A DNA stretch of 64,000 bases from Macrothele yani (GCA_039090855.1 CM076995.1:117428770-117492769), one strand, 5' to 3'. Shown: positions 21,979-33,468, counted from the stretch's first letter. The notes: generated by a model not told the origin, from the sequence alone. A program made the numbers and translations.

Positions 21979-22679
21979 GAGACGGGAGCAAATGGTCGTC
22001 CAGGATATCCTGGTAACGTTGACCTGTGAGGGACAATGTCCCGCGTATACCAGGGGTCCCATTTCAGTTTACGTAAACAGTCCCCAGACGAGAATGCCAC
22101 CCCCACCAGCTTTAAGATTACTCTGCTGGCAAGACAAGAAGGATCCATCTTTTCATGTGGTTTGCGCCGTACTCGTATCCTGTCATCCGCATGTACCAAC
22201 GTGAATCTCGACTCATCAGTCCAGGCAATATTTTTCCACATGTCTAGGGTCCAGTGGCGATGTTCCCGCGCTCATGCTAATCTTTCCACCCTGTGATGTA
22301 CGGTCAGCAGCGGTACCCTCGTGGGACGATGGCTTCTGTACCCCATAGCGAGGAGATGGTTCTGGATGGTGTGGCTGCTTACACGTTTTTGTACACCAGC
22401 GTTAAATTGCCGAGTGATTTCTTGCACTGCGGCCCGTCTATCCGCTGTTACAATGCGAGCTAGCCGACGATGACCCCGCTCATCCACACGCTGTTTTCCA
22501 CGGCAGTTGGCCCTTGCAGGGATGGTTTTATCGGATTCGATGTACTCACGGTGCAGCCGTGACACAGTGGCTAGTGAAAATCCCAGTGCCTGCACGACTT
22601 CCGAGATGGAGTGACCCATTCGTCGGGCCCCGACAATTTGCCCACGATCAAATGCGCTTAGATCCTTCGTCTTACCCAT
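21979..22679 (-). pseudogene. Tc1-like transposase, N-terminal and core relic
   Basis: It starts at ATG 22679 (MGKTKDLSAFDRGQIVGARR). The helix-turn-helix (HSISEVVQALGFSLATVSRL) and linker are open for about 135 residues. A frameshift follows near 22275, then IAWTDESRFTLVHADDRIRV with the first catalytic aspartate. A further shift disrupts GILVWG. The gene ends at the truncation point. It is the closest relative of the 41990 pseudogene, with which it shares most residues. Confidence 0.85.
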
Positions 22680-22826
22680 ATTGCGTCCGACTCTTACTGA
22701 TTCCCGTCGCATCACTCCTTATATTGTCGCATTGCTGCATACGTCATGTCGTTTCCATTTACAGGGTGGCCCACAGCGCCACATTTGCATAACGCCAGCT
22801 GTCTCTAATTCAATTGCTCTTCAGTG
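21979..22826 (-). mobile_element. Tc1-like (DD36E-type) transposon, 3'-truncated
   Basis: The 5' end on the right, read inward CACTGAAGAGCAATTGAATT, is followed outward by TA at 22827-22828. The left part breaks off at 21979 inside the region corresponding to 42690 of the 41844 copy, so the second catalytic motif, the third and the other inverted repeat are absent. Confidence 0.85.
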
Positions 22827-22828
22827 TA

Positions 22829-23202
22829 GAAAGTAATGTTCTGAGTACGTGGTGCTATGTGAAGTATATTCGTCTTGTTGATGAGAATGACCTGTTTAGT
22901 GAAAGACAACATGCTGGCTGATACAATAAAGAATGGAATTGGTTTTCGTAAATACTGTCTAATAAATTACTCTGGTCGTTATTGTGAAAATTTTACATTT
23001 ATGCTTAACTAAGGTTTCAGCGAGTACAAGCAAGAAACGAAAGATTGAGAATAATCACACCAAAGTAAAAGCTAAGTCACCAAGTGACCTTTAAATTGTA
23101 ATGAAGTAAAAATAATAGTTCTACACACAGGCAGTTAAACGTTATTACTATTATTTTATACCGTATTGATAGGAGGATCATGCTATAGATATCCCTGCTG
23201 TA

Positions 23203-23244
<42 letters not shown>

Positions 23245-23565
23245 CGCATTCATCAACTTAAACTTCAAAGAGAATGTACAGAGAACTTTAGTAAACATAA
23301 GATTATGAGTTATTCCCTTCAAACAGCAAGTAGTAATTCTCACACACACATAAAAAAAGAACATTTTAATGGTACGCCAACAATTATTTTCTACAAATGA
23401 AAATCCATTAAGTGATAGAACTGTATAAATCTCTTGTATGAAGATCGAGTCTTTTAATGTCTCAAAAAATGTTCGTACCTTTAAAGCACTTTATGATGTT
23501 TCATCAACAGGTATTAAAGAACTAAGAATTTCCATTTCGCTTTCTGATTCTACATCATTATAAGT
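22829..23565. other. Spacer with a TAA microsatellite
   Basis: No gene recognised. A TAA triplet repeat of about 12 units is at 23205-23241. Confidence 0.6.
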
Positions 23566-24859
23566 GCCCGTGCGACTTGCGGAACACGCAGACATCAATA
23601 GTTCGTGTGGCCCCCATGGCTGGCAATAACGGCCGCTACACGCCGCGTTATCGAACGAAAGAGGCTTTGGATGTGGGCTTGGGGTATGTCGGTCCTGGCT
23701 GCTTCCACACGTTGTCACAGTTCATCAGGCGTAGCCACGGGTGATGCTTGCCGGGCCAGTCGGTTGCCGATCAGGGACCAGACGTGTTCGATGGGCGACA
23801 TATCGAGAGAACATGCGGGCCACTGCAGCAGTGACACCTGGTGGGCCATGAAGAATTGTTGCACGAGGCATGCCACGTGCAGGCACGCATTGTTCTGCTG
23901 AAACGTGGTCGAGGCAGGTCCTGCAGGTAAGGGAGGACTACAGGCTCCAAAACGTCGGACATGTAGCGGTGGCTGTTGAGTGTACCGGCGATGCGTACCA
24001 GAGGAGTGCGGGTGTCATATCCAATTGCGCCCCAAATCATAACGCCAGGAGACGGACCGGTATGGCGATGCATAATGCAGGCGTCATACAGTCTCTCGCC
24101 GCGGTGCAGCCACATGCGGATCCGACCTTCGTGGTGTTGCAGGCTGAAGCGGGATTCGTCGGAGAAGACAATGTCGTGCCGTTCCGTAGTCCAGGTGCGG
24201 CGTTCAACCTCCCACTGCCGCCGCACTCACCAGTGGTGTAACGTCATTGGTAGTCGACAAGTCCCCGCTCCTGCAGACGATGTCGAACGGTACGTGCTGA
24301 CGCAGGTTGTTGCGCAACACACCCTAATTCCTGCGCTAACGTTCGTGATGTGGCGGTGCGAGCCGTCAATGCCCGCCGCACAAAATGCCGGTCCTCTCGT
24401 TCGGTGGTGTGCCGCGGCTGCGGCAATCGCTCACGTCGGTCCGTCGGTCCGTCTGTCCGTCCCTCCTGCACCCACCGAATTCATACTCGCCTCACTGTGG
24501 CTGGATGTCGTCCCACACGGGTGCCGATGTCTCGGTACGATAAACCGCCGTCTCGATAAGCCACTATTCGTCCTCTGTCGAACTCCGAAACGTGCTGGAA
24601 TGACCTCCGTATTCTGCGACGAGGCATCAGGAAGCTTCCCACGCACAGGTCCGGCAGCACAACACACTTCCACTACTTACACCCCGCCTTCTGTGTACTC
24701 TTCTTATAGTGCTTTTCGGTGGCGTACCGGGCGCACATGATTTGCACATGCCTTGCAATGCTAATCGTTTGCATGTCCTCTCGCGGGCGACGCATGCTGC
24801 GAATTTCAGGCCAATCGGATGCTTCCTTCGTGGTGTCGCATTTTGGATGGCCAGCAGTG
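23566..24859 (-). mobile_element. Tc1/Tc3-like transposon (CACTGCTGGCC family), 3'-truncated
   Basis: The right end reads inward CACTGCTGGCCATCCAAAAT with TA at 24860-24861. On the left the element stops about 20 bases after the gene, losing roughly 130 bases and one inverted repeat compared with the copy at 38829. Other members lie at 38829, 58643 and 63954. Confidence 0.88.
23595..24627 (-). pseudogene. Tc3-like DD34E transposase, few frameshifts
   Basis: It starts at ATG 24627 (MPRRRIRRSFQHVSEFDRGR). After the first helix-turn-helix region a frameshift near 24245 interrupts the linker after LQERGL. The core then reads IVFSDESRFSLQHHEGRIRM and PGVMIWGAIGYDTR. A second shift near 23920 precedes FQQDNACLHVARLVQQFF and DMSPIEHVWSLIG. 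By hand count 34 residues separate the second aspartate and the glutamate. The C-terminus RRVAAVIASHGGHTNY ends at TGA 23595. It is the best-preserved coding copy of its family here, but inactive. Long plus-strand frames across it are antisense artefacts. Confidence 0.87.
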
Positions 24860-25080
24860 TAGATCATCGTTCTCATGATTAAGTTGATGCAAAAAACAGT
24901 TTTTCAGTCTGTCTTACATATGGGAACATACAGTGCTCTCAATGGTATGGACAAACCACTGTTATTATGTACGTTACTTTTTTGACTAAAGACGTGGTAA
25001 AACCGAAACAGTAAAACCGTTAAATAATAACGCAAGGAACTGTACACCAACTATATATAAGATAGTACAACAACTATATA

Positions 25081-25624
25081 TAAGATAGTACAACTATACT
25101 AGTTATCCGAATTTATTGGCGTATATAAAATCAAGGTTTCCAAGCTTTCGCACATCAACCAGGTGGCTTTCTCAAGGAAGGTAGACAGCAAACTGCAAAC
25201 TGGATAATAGAACGTTTCAACAATTTGAACGCGGTGAGTTGACTTGACAATAAACGAAGAGATGCGAACGTAATTATTCAAACATTACCAACGACGAGGC
25301 CTGCAATGATAGCGTCTCGCTAGAATTACCACGAATTTGGAACCACTTCTTCAAATAATGAATGCCTTTTGTTTTCCTCCAGGGATTCCGCGTGCGATAC
25401 GAACATGATGTCTCGTGTTTTTATTGAATAATTACGTTCGCATCTCTTCGTTTATTGTCAAGTCAACTCACCGCATTCAAATTGTTGAAACGTTCTATTA
25501 TCCAGTTTGCAGTTTGCTGTCTACCTTCCTTGAGAAAGCCATCTGGTTGATGTGCGAAAGCTTGGAAACCTTGATTTTATATACGCCAATAAATTCGGAT
25601 AACTAGTATAGTTGTACTATCTTA
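25081..25624. repeat. Foldback with ~200-bp arms
   Basis: The arms 25081-25282 and 25424-25624 are reverse complements with only a few mismatches, and the centre is 141 bases. Outer ends read TAAGATAGTACAACTATACT on the left and its complement on the right. Each arm holds the same 60-63 codon frame (NNYVRISSFIVKSTHR), whose protein resembles nothing I know and is probably incidental. A short block (GAAAGCTTGGAAACCTTG) recurs in related form at 36700-36745. A preceding 27-base direct duplication is at 25050-25090. Confidence 0.8.
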
Positions 25625-26514
25625 AGTAAAACCGTTATTGACAAAAGTCATCCAATTACCTTTTCAGAACGAGTAGAAATGACAACATGAAAACAGCCTG
25701 ATGAGCTGATGTTCGGGAATCTGCTGATTCAGATGCTCATAATTTTTCCATACATTAGAACGACTTTTTAAGAACCTTCATATTCTCAAATGACCTAGAA
25801 GCTGGGAAAGTCATCTGTGATTGGGTATTACGAAAAAACAAAACAAACTACCGTTGGAGAAAGTGCAAAGAAATTTGATGTACCCTCTAAAAATAAGATT
25901 CAAGAGGAGGGGGAAACTGGGAAAATTATGCAAGTGTTTCCTGAATGTATTTCGTTCAATGTTTGAATTGACGTTACTTGTTGACCGGATCACAAATTTA
26001 GATAAAAGAATGAAATAGCACATTTTGAAGACAGTATACTCACGCTTAAAAAAATCTGACGTTTGTACCTTTTTTATTTTTATTTTTTTATTTATGGACA
26101 ATCAGAAAATTTCTGATGTTTAGTTATAAAACAAATGGTGCACATTCTTTATGTAAAGAAACATGCAAACAGTTTTCATACATCAGGATATTCGTAAAAA
26201 TGTACGGCTGAGGGACTTAGATTAAATATCCGTATTCCCATTATGAAGTCTAAAGAAAATTGTTCACTTCGCAGTTTTAAGGAACAGGTATCCACATGAT
26301 CGCATTGCAAAATCGAAATCTGATTCTTAATTGTATACCTTATTCAAATTTGGAATCTTCCATAGCAGTGTGTGTGTGTGTGTTCAAATCAAGGGGAAAT
26401 TTGGCAAAGGATGTGCGGTGTCAGCAAATAGACAAAAATATTAATACAGACTGTATGTGTATTTTGTATACGTATGTGCATGTGGGGTTTTGCTTTTAAT
26501 CTTGTGCTAAAAAA
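25625..26514. other. AT-rich spacer
   Basis: No gene recognised. A TG-run of about 7 units lies at 26369-26381. Confidence 0.5.
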
Positions 26515-26660
26515 TTTAGAACCTGTGACGTACTTCAGAGATGAAGCACATATCAAGTAGCAGTAATAAGCCTTTGCAGGTCTAGCTTAACTGAGAAAGC
26601 ATTCGGCTACGGAGCAAAAGTATGTGATTTCGAGTTCCGCCACCGACAAATTTAGATTTC
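26515..26660 (+). repeat. SINE family B, degenerate
   Basis: The leader CTGTGACGTACTTCAGAGAT matches the 37058 copy. The tRNA-like part is worn: GTCTAGCTTAACTGAGAAAG for the A-box region and TTTCGAGTTCCGCC for the B box. Confidence 0.5.
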
Positions 26661-27399
26661 ACAAATCGTTGTGACGACAAATAATTTTTTGAGTCCGTAT
26701 TTTAGAAATAAAAAAACATAGTTAAAAACGCACATGTACTTTTCACATATAGAATTAAAATTTTGAGCCAGAGAAAATGGAAAATTATTCCAAATTCGTG
26801 AGTATAGTAACTTCCACGCAACGAAAAAAAGAAATATTTTTCAAGTTTGACTTCTGTGACAAGAGATGTCTTTGTTACGGACGGAAAGAGAATGTGGCAA
26901 CAGAAGTACCTCAGTTTCTTTTGGCACCTCTGTTTTGAAGAGATGAAATTGCTTTGTTACAAGTTCGTCCGCCCGTCTGTAAGCAATATATCTCTATTTA
27001 TGGAAGTCGCATTGGAAAAATTAGTCTTGTGCTGAATGTAACTATTCTTGAGAAAAGTTTTCTAGGAATTTCCCGTTTTTTTTGGCTACATTCTTTTGCT
27101 GCTGAGTTGCGTAAACATTGTACATTTTTTCCTAACGACATTTGAGTTTTTACCTGTAGCACCGTAAAAAAAATAAAATAAAAACTTTCTGATAAGATGC
27201 ATCTATATAAAAATTTCGACATATTTTCCACTTTTCCGAAAAGTACCCTTTTTTTCGATGCTACCGAATACACATTTGCGGTGCCTAGTTGCAAATGTGT
27301 ATTTTTTGTTCAGAACTTTTCGTATACTTTTTCATAAAATTTCTGCTTTTCTGCCTTATAAAATTTGTTTCCGTAAAGTTGAGTAAGAATATATATGTG

Positions 27400-27953
27400 T
27401 ATACCTCTAACGAAATCCTTGTTCAAGCTATGTTAAAAGAGGATTTCAACAGGCGGTTTGAATGTTTAAAAGACATGGAAAATATTTTCTAAATATATTC
27501 AAGTCTCCATTTTCCTATAATGCTGACAACGCACCTGAAGAACTTCAGCTTGAATTAATAGACTTTCAGTGTGATTCTTTCCTAGAAGAAAAATTTAACA
27601 GCTGCAATCTAACAGTGTTTTACCAGTTAGTTTCAAAGGACAAATACGTAAACATTCATAACCTTGCTGCACGGGTCCTGTCTATGTTCAGAACAACATA
27701 CTCATGTGAACAGTTGTTTTCAAGAATGAACCAAGTAAGATCTCTTGAAATAAATAGGTTAAGTGACAGTCACTTATGCTCACTTTTAAAAGTAGCATGT
27801 TCAAAGGACGTTATTCCAAATATCGATAAGTTAGTGACAGAAAAGCAAGCCCAAGTTTCTAGTCAGAACATGCAATATTTTCTGTACCGGTACCGTGTTC
27901 AGGTGGTAAAATGTGATTGTTTTGAGATCAAAGTGAAAATTACTGTTAAGTAA
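27400..27953 (+). pseudogene. hAT transposase C-terminal relic (GTF2IRD2/SCAND3-like)
   Basis: A first frame gives EDFNRRFECLKDMENIF; after a one-step frameshift near 27490 it continues LNIFKSPFSYNADNAPEELQ, then LELIDFQCDS. The C-terminal dimerisation signature follows: LAARVLSMFRTTYSCEQLFS and RMNQVRS...RLSDSHL. This order is typical of hAT-derived proteins annotated as GTF2IRD2- or ZBED-like. The last 163 codons are open to TAA 27951. The catalytic N-terminal half is not recognisable upstream. Inactive by truncation; a domesticated exon cannot be fully excluded. Confidence 0.75.
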
Positions 27954-28124
27954 AAGTGATTGTTGTCAGTGATTGATGAAGCATTTGTTTTTATTATTAA
28001 CTGATCATTAGAAATAATATTCCACTCCAGTGCTAAGCCATTGGTGTAGTTTTGTAAAGTTGATATTTATTCATAAGAAATTTATTAATATTCATGCAGC
28101 CCCCTAAGTTCCTTCAAAACTGGA

Positions 28125-28167
28125 AAGTGGCCCTTCCAAGGGTTGGAGTTTGAGACCACTGCTCCAG
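28125..28167 (+). mobile_element. hAT 3' terminal inverted repeat
   Basis: The sequence GGGTTGGAGTTTGAGACCAC then TG, read inward, is CAGTGGTCTCAAACTCCAAC, close to the hAT start CAGGGGTCTCAAACT. It lies about 170 bases after the hAT coding relic on the same strand and probably marks its 3' end. Confidence 0.55.
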
Positions 28168-28169
28168 CC

Positions 28170-29470
28170 TCACCTGTAGAGAACATAACTGCATCCGTTT
28201 GGAATATTGGAATTTCCCAGAGTATTTTAGGTGAGGCTAGAGATTGTGACAAGTCTTAGTTCGAGTCTTTCTTTGTTTCACTTTCTTTCTTTTTTTTTTT
28301 ATAACACACGATCAATCGCATGTAGGTACGTGCAACAAAAGACGTCCGGAAACAATGAAACTGGTATTCCTGAAAGAAAACTACTGCGCTTCGTAAGTGC
28401 CGGCTACTACACGTACATACACACAAAAAGACGCCCGTGTCAGATGAAGCTTTCTTAAATTAGCAAATGGTGTATGTACTTCGTTTTTTGCACAGTTAAC
28501 ACAGGATTTACTAAACCGAGAAAACGAAATTTCTCACAAATACAAACACAGACGTTTTGGTGATTTAAGCTTTTTCTTTTATCTCCTGTAACGCTCTAAT
28601 TTGACAAATCTAATTGTCATGCCCGTGGAGCATAATCTTTCCGAAAATAAATATTTTTGTTTGATATCCTATGACACAAGTTGGTATGGGTTTTGACAGT
28701 ACTATGATCATTTCAACCGTGACCTGATGGATAACATTCATTATCTATTTACCCTTTTTTTGTTATTTTTTTTTCTGTTCATTTTTTGTGGGCATTTAAT
28801 TTGACCTGCCGCTTCATGGATGGTGAGCACTAATACCAACAGACAGAGCTTGCTGAATGAGAAGACTGTTCTCACAGAAGAATAAAGCAGCTGTCTGAGG
28901 TATGCGATCGAACAGAACCCACGGTTTCAGTTTTAAATACCAAGCACACTTGACAAGAAAAAATACAGGAGAAAAAGAACGATAAAAAAACAAAACAAAA
29001 AAAACAGCAGAGCGAAAAAGAACTGGTTGTCTCGGAAGTTAAAAACACATTTTCCCCCAACGAAAATTACTCACCTTTCAGCTCTAACACGTATTTATAT
29101 GTTTCACGCAGACAACTTTTCTCCTGCCTTGTCGCAGACTCACGTCATGGCTTGAACAGGAAATCTGCCGCAGAGTTAGTTACCAGCAATCTTTCAAACA
29201 GCTCAGAACGCCCTCCCTACTCAAGCAACTGTAACTTCCTTTACGAAATAAGTCTAGCACATAAAAAAAGCTCGCTTTAGTAGGACAACGCGCAGGTATG
29301 AATTTAAAGAAAATATCATTGTACAAGCAAAACACGAGTGAAAACGCAGATGTCCTCAAAAGAACGGGAAATATACGTTTAAAGTACAAAAATGTGAGCA
29401 AAATATTACATTCAGTAGAATAGTGTTTCTTTAAATTTATGAAAGTGCCTAAATTTAGTTAACTGATAAA
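28170..29470. other. Spacer, no feature recognised
   Basis: Pyrimidine-rich patches at 28265-28300 and 28755-28780, no recognisable coding or repeat family. Confidence 0.5.
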
Positions 29471-29476
29471 AATTAT

Positions 29477-29685
29477 GCCGTCCCGGTGGCGCAGGTTTCT
29501 AAGAACATTCTCCCGAGATGGGTCCGGGTTTGAGGCATGGATGTTCTGTTTGTCTCAACGCACTGTCTTTCTCCCTTCCTTGGAACCAGTGGCACTGGTT
29601 CCAGAATTTTAATTAGGGACTGACAAGTACTTATAGCCAATCGAGTTGCTCACGGTGGTCGTCAAACGCCTAGCTAAATAAATAA
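29477..29685 (+). repeat. SINE family A, worn copy
   Basis: It keeps CCGGTGGCGCAGGTTTCTAA, a deleted B-box region (GGGTCCGGGTTTGAGGCATG) and the tail CTCACGGTGGTCGTCAAAC, ending in AAATAAATAAAT. The body contains a small internal duplication of the CACTGGTTCCA block. Confidence 0.7.
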
Positions 29686-29687
29686 AT

Positions 29688-30390
29688 AACAAGTTAGTAA
29701 AATCATGCAATGCATTGATTATAATACGCTTTCCAACATACCAGAAATCATTACTCAAGTTATGAGAATAATGGCTGTGGAATAAATCTCGGTCCTGTGC
29801 CCTGACCTTTGATCCCATTTCGATGATTTTCAACAGAACCGGTTCGGTATACCTCCGAAATAACATGATAAAGTTTTGTCACAATCGAAGCATTTTTACG
29901 TAAGTTATGATGCATAAGGGCTATGGAATAGATCCCGCTCCTGTGTCCTAAACTTTGACTCCATTTCGCCCATTTTCAATAGAATTCGTCCCCAGGCAAG
30001 CCCCTACAACATACTAACATTTCATCCAAATCGAAGCATTTTTACGTAAGTTATGACGCATAGTGGCGATGGAAGTGATTCCGCTTCTATGTCCCGACCT
30101 TTCACCCCATTTCGCCCATTTTCAATAGGGTTTGTCGCCAGGTGGTCCCCTACCACATACTGAAATTTCATCGAAATCGAACTTTTTTTACGTTGGTTAT
30201 GACGCATAAAAGCAGTGAAATGGATCCCGCTCCTATGTACTGACCTTTGACCCCATTTCGTTCACTTTAAATAGGGTTCCTTCCCAGGTGATTCCCTACC
30301 AGATACTAAAATTTCATCGAAATCGAACGATTGTTACGCGAGTTATCGTGCGGACGGACATACGCACACAACGCGTGACGTAATGAGGCA
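29688..30390 (+). mobile_element. TGACCTTTGACCCC repeat element, locus 2a (4 monomers)
   Basis: It starts AACAAGTTAGTAAAATCATG directly after the SINE tail, with TACGCTTTCCAAC at 29730. Four monomers spaced 142-149 bases follow (motif near 29803, 29949, 30098 and 30240). The last ends in ACGCGAGTTATCGTGCGGAC, then GGACATACGCACACAACGCG, where the homology to the family 3' end is lost. Confidence 0.65.
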
Positions 30391-30560
30391 GATGGAATCG
30401 CAACCCTCTGCTCGCAAGAGTGTGACGTCATAAAACTTTAATAGGATCCACACACAACGCGTGAGGTAATGAGACTGATGGCGTGACCGCGCGCTTGCAT
30501 TCTCAAACGAGAGATTGTGACCTCATAAGATTTCTAAGCATTGGAAACATTAATGGAACG
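30375..30560. repeat. Direct repeat around CACACAACGCGTGA
   Basis: Two imperfect units, each with CACACAACGCGTGA(C/G)GTAATGAG and a downstream GTGACNTCATAA block, lie 88 bases apart. They fill the break between locus 2a and the region leading to the foldback at 30756. Confidence 0.5.
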
Positions 30561-30755
30561 ACGCCATGACACTAAAAACGTTATAATTCGGGGTGGTTAT
30601 TTAACCCACTAAAGGAATTATCCTAAAGTCGAGATCAAGCTAAATCGATTTCTAGTACCAGAAAACAGTAGGTTAACGACTTTCATCAAAATTCTTAGAA
30701 CCGTTTTCAAAATAAAATGTACATACATACATACATACAAGAATTGCTACTTTAA

Positions 30756-31193
30756 GGTGGACGTCAAGTAATTTTGCTTCCTATACTTCCAATGGAAAAA
30801 GTTCTGCACACATTTTATTCAAAATTAATGCGTTCCCAAGGATGAAAATTTGAACATCGATTAAAATAGCTTCATTTCATAACTTGGAACACTTAAAATT
30901 TTCTAAACCATAACCGTTATTATGCAATCCAACATTTATTTGTGCACCGACGTCATCAAAATACAGGACGAGCCATATTTTCTCTGGTTTCAACACCACC
31001 AAAGGAAAAGTTATTGATTTTTAATATAATTATGGTTATGTTTTAGAAAATATTAAGTTTTCCAAGTAAATATATGAAGTTATTTTAATCGATGTTCAAA
31101 TTTTCATCCTTGGGAACACATTAATTGTGAAGGAAATGTGTACAAAAGTTTTTCCATTGGAAATATAGGAAGCAAAATTACTTGACGTCCACC
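30756..31193. mobile_element. TTAA-flanked foldback MITE
   Basis: The element is bounded by TTAA at 30752-30755 and 31194-31197. Its inverted repeats of about 150 bases begin GGTGGACGTCAAGTAATTTT on both sides and stay alignable to GGTTATG near the centre. It contains no open frame of note. TTAA targets are used by piggyBac-type transposases, which makes this a candidate non-autonomous piggyBac-like element; the end sequence itself is not a known piggyBac terminus to me. Confidence 0.75.
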
Positions 31194-31197
31194 TTAA

Positions 31198-31564
31198 TAA
31201 TATGGGATAAGGGTGATGGAACGCATCCCGATCTTATGTCCTGACCTTTGACCCCACTTCACCCATTTTGAAGAGGGTTCGTCCCCAGGCGGTCTCCTAA
31301 CACATAGTAAAATTTCATTGAAATCGAACCATATTTACGCAAGTTATGACGCATAAGAGCAATGGAATGATCTCGCTCCTACGTCGTGACCTTTGACCCC
31401 ATTTGTCCCATTTTCAATAGGGTTCGTCCCCAAGTGGTCCCCTACCACATACTAAAATTTCATCGAAATCGAACCATTTTTACGCCAGTTATCGTGCGGA
31501 CAGACGGACGGACAAAGCTGGAGCGTATACGCATCTTCAACCTACGGTTGGAAAGCGTAAAAAA
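31198..31564 (+). mobile_element. TGACCTTTGACCCC repeat element, locus 2b (2 monomers and 3' end)
   Basis: Two monomers (motif near 31241 and 31388) are followed by GTGCGGACAGACGGACGGAC, the palindrome GCGTATACGC, the hairpin CAACCTACGGTTG and GGAAAGCGTAAAAA. The 3' end matches locus 1 and the start of locus 3. It may be the displaced second half of locus 2a or a separate 5'-truncated copy. Confidence 0.65.
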
Positions 31565-31863
31565 GTATTACAGTTATGGGCAAATCTGACTCTCCACCAG
31601 TATATATGTCTAATGAACAACTCAAGGGATCGACAATTGCACATTTATTTATTTTAAAGAGAAGTAAAAAAAAAAATCGCCTAAACACGGTTTGTATTTA
31701 AATGCCAACATTACGCCATTTCTATTTCTGCTGAATGCAGGGCTTCACACACTATCTTATGTAGCGATACGAAGCCTGCTAATTACTACCTCTAATTCCG
31801 ACGTAATAAGGGCGAACTGTATATATTGATTATGAAAGAAATACGGTATTACACCATATAATG

Positions 31864-32017
31864 CAAATTTTGAAGATGACAATCCGATTTTGGGCGTAAA
31901 TGTGACAAGGATGGTAAGTCAGATAATATCCGAAAACTTGAAAATTTTCGGATATTATCTGACTTACCATCCTTGTCACATTTACGCCAGAAATCGGATT
32001 GTCATCTTCAAAATTTG
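31864..32017. repeat. Near-perfect palindrome, 73-bp arms
   Basis: The arms at 31864-31936 and 31945-32017 pair with two mismatches (TTGGGC against CTGGC position) around an 8-base loop, CTTGAAAA. A direct repeat TGTATATATTGAT occurs at about 31818 and 32016, which could mark insertion or template switching. Confidence 0.85.
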
Positions 32018-32062
32018 TATATATTGATGTTGCGCGACAAACAATATCGTTTGAACACAGTG

Positions 32063-32245
32063 AAACTGTCCCGGTGACAGTGGTCAGAAGCGCAGGTTTC
32101 TGACGAGTTATCAGGGTCTGAATCCAAGATGAAGCATGGGTGGTAAGTTTGTCCCACGATTACAACTGTTTCCCATCACTTTACCCTGTGGCCCCGAATT
32201 TGGGAAGAGCGGTCGCTTATAATCCTGAGAGTTTATCATAGTGGC
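32063..32245 (+). repeat. SINE family A, degenerate
   Basis: Recognisable blocks are TCCCGGTGACAGTGGTCAGA, AGGGTCTGAATCCAAGATG and GTCGCTTATAATCC. Order matches the SINE; identity is low. Confidence 0.4.
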
Positions 32246-32309
32246 AGCAAAAACACTAAAAAGAACACTGTAAATGACCATCGCTGAAAAGAGGCATGAA
32301 AGGCGCATT

Positions 32310-33150
32310 TACTAGGGGGAGGGGGAGGGGTTGGCTTTATTGGCTGTCAGAACACAGTTCATATCACAAAAGAGACGTTCAAAGTTAGCTTCGTTACACT
32401 GTCATCGGAACGGAAACATAAGAACTATCAAACACTCCTACTTTACTTTGGTTAATCTCGCAGAGAAATGACACAGTAACATAGCTGTCGCTCCAAATCC
32501 CAGGGCCCTGTTCCAATTACACCCGCGCAACCTCCCCCTCCCCCTCCCTCATATGGAAGGATGAATGTCAGTAAAGTTCTGGTATGGAAGGGCAGAAAAA
32601 AATAAAGGAAATTTAAAATCTAACGAGGCATATAACGTTCTTAAAAACAATAATTAAGAGTAATAATATAAATGATAATACAAAGATAATGAAAGAATAT
32701 TAAAGGCAAACAAGCTTTAAACAGAATAAACTACGTTAAGCGTATGTTGAAAATTATCAGAATAAAGCTTTTGAATAAAATTGATGCATTTTCAAATTAG
32801 CATTTTTGCCTGCCCTCAGAATATAATTTGTACCCTACATGTACGCTAGGAAACTGTCAGAGAATTTTCGAAGTGCTCTGAAGAAATTGTTTGTGAAAGG
32901 AACTTCTTTTGCATTTTTTCCTTTAGCTAACAAATTGATCAGCCCTTTTGACAGGCGGAATAATTTTTCAGCCATTCGGAATAAATCCCTTCCTTCCAAT
33001 TGCAGCTATTGCGATGTGAGTGAATTTAAACATGGATTATGCAGTTTAAAACTTACCTTCTTTTTAAAAAAATGGTCTATTATAAAAATATAAGATAATT
33101 TATGTGGCATAAAGATATAGATATGAAACAACGCAAAAAAAATATATTTT
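32310..33150. other. Spacer, no gene recognised
   Basis: Two G- and C-rich short runs (32316-32332 and 32530-32550) are reverse complements, GGGGGAGGGG against CCCCTCCCCCTCC, enclosing about 200 bases. An 84-codon frame at 32839 has no recognisable domain. Confidence 0.45.
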
Positions 33151-33157
33151 TTTTTAT

Positions 33158-33349
33158 TGGAGGTTTAACGATAACCGTGAGCAACTCAATGGGCTATAAG
33201 CAGTCGCCCAACCCTAATTTAGGGTCACTGGTTCCAGTGCCGTAAGACAAACACAACATACATGCTTCACCGGGATTCGGGCCCGGACCCTGTTTGCACG
33301 AGTGATTAGAGGCCATCGCTTATACCATTGCGCCACTTGTGCGGCGCAA
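33158..33349 (-). repeat. SINE family A, minus copy
   Basis: On the minus strand: GTGGCGCAATGGTATAAGCG, a worn B box, GTATGTTGTGTTTGTCTTAC, then a deletion in the body and CTCACGGTTATCGTTAAACC. Confidence 0.75.
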
Positions 33350-33468
33350 ATGTTCCGGATTGTAAATGTTATTTTTCAAATGAAACGTAGCATTCTTGCT
33401 TTTACAGTGGCAAGGGTCAGGTCTGAGTCAATTTTTGAGTAGTACTTCCTGAGCCTCCTCACACCGCC

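Noticed and set aside
23976..24740. 254-codon plus-strand frame
   Set aside because: It is antisense to the Tc3-like transposase on the minus strand and its protein has no domain. The same applies to 38948-39719 (minus) and 3655-4218 (plus).
27400..27953. Domesticated hAT host gene
   Set aside because: A frameshift, missing N-terminal half and a nearby hAT terminal repeat favour a transposon relic.
29688..31564. One single element with an 0.8-kb insertion
   Set aside because: Possible, but the sequence at 30360-30750 is not part of the monomer family and the TTAA foldback explains only half of the gap, so I list two loci.
32839..33093. 84-codon plus frame
   Set aside because: Low-complexity composition and no recognisable domain.
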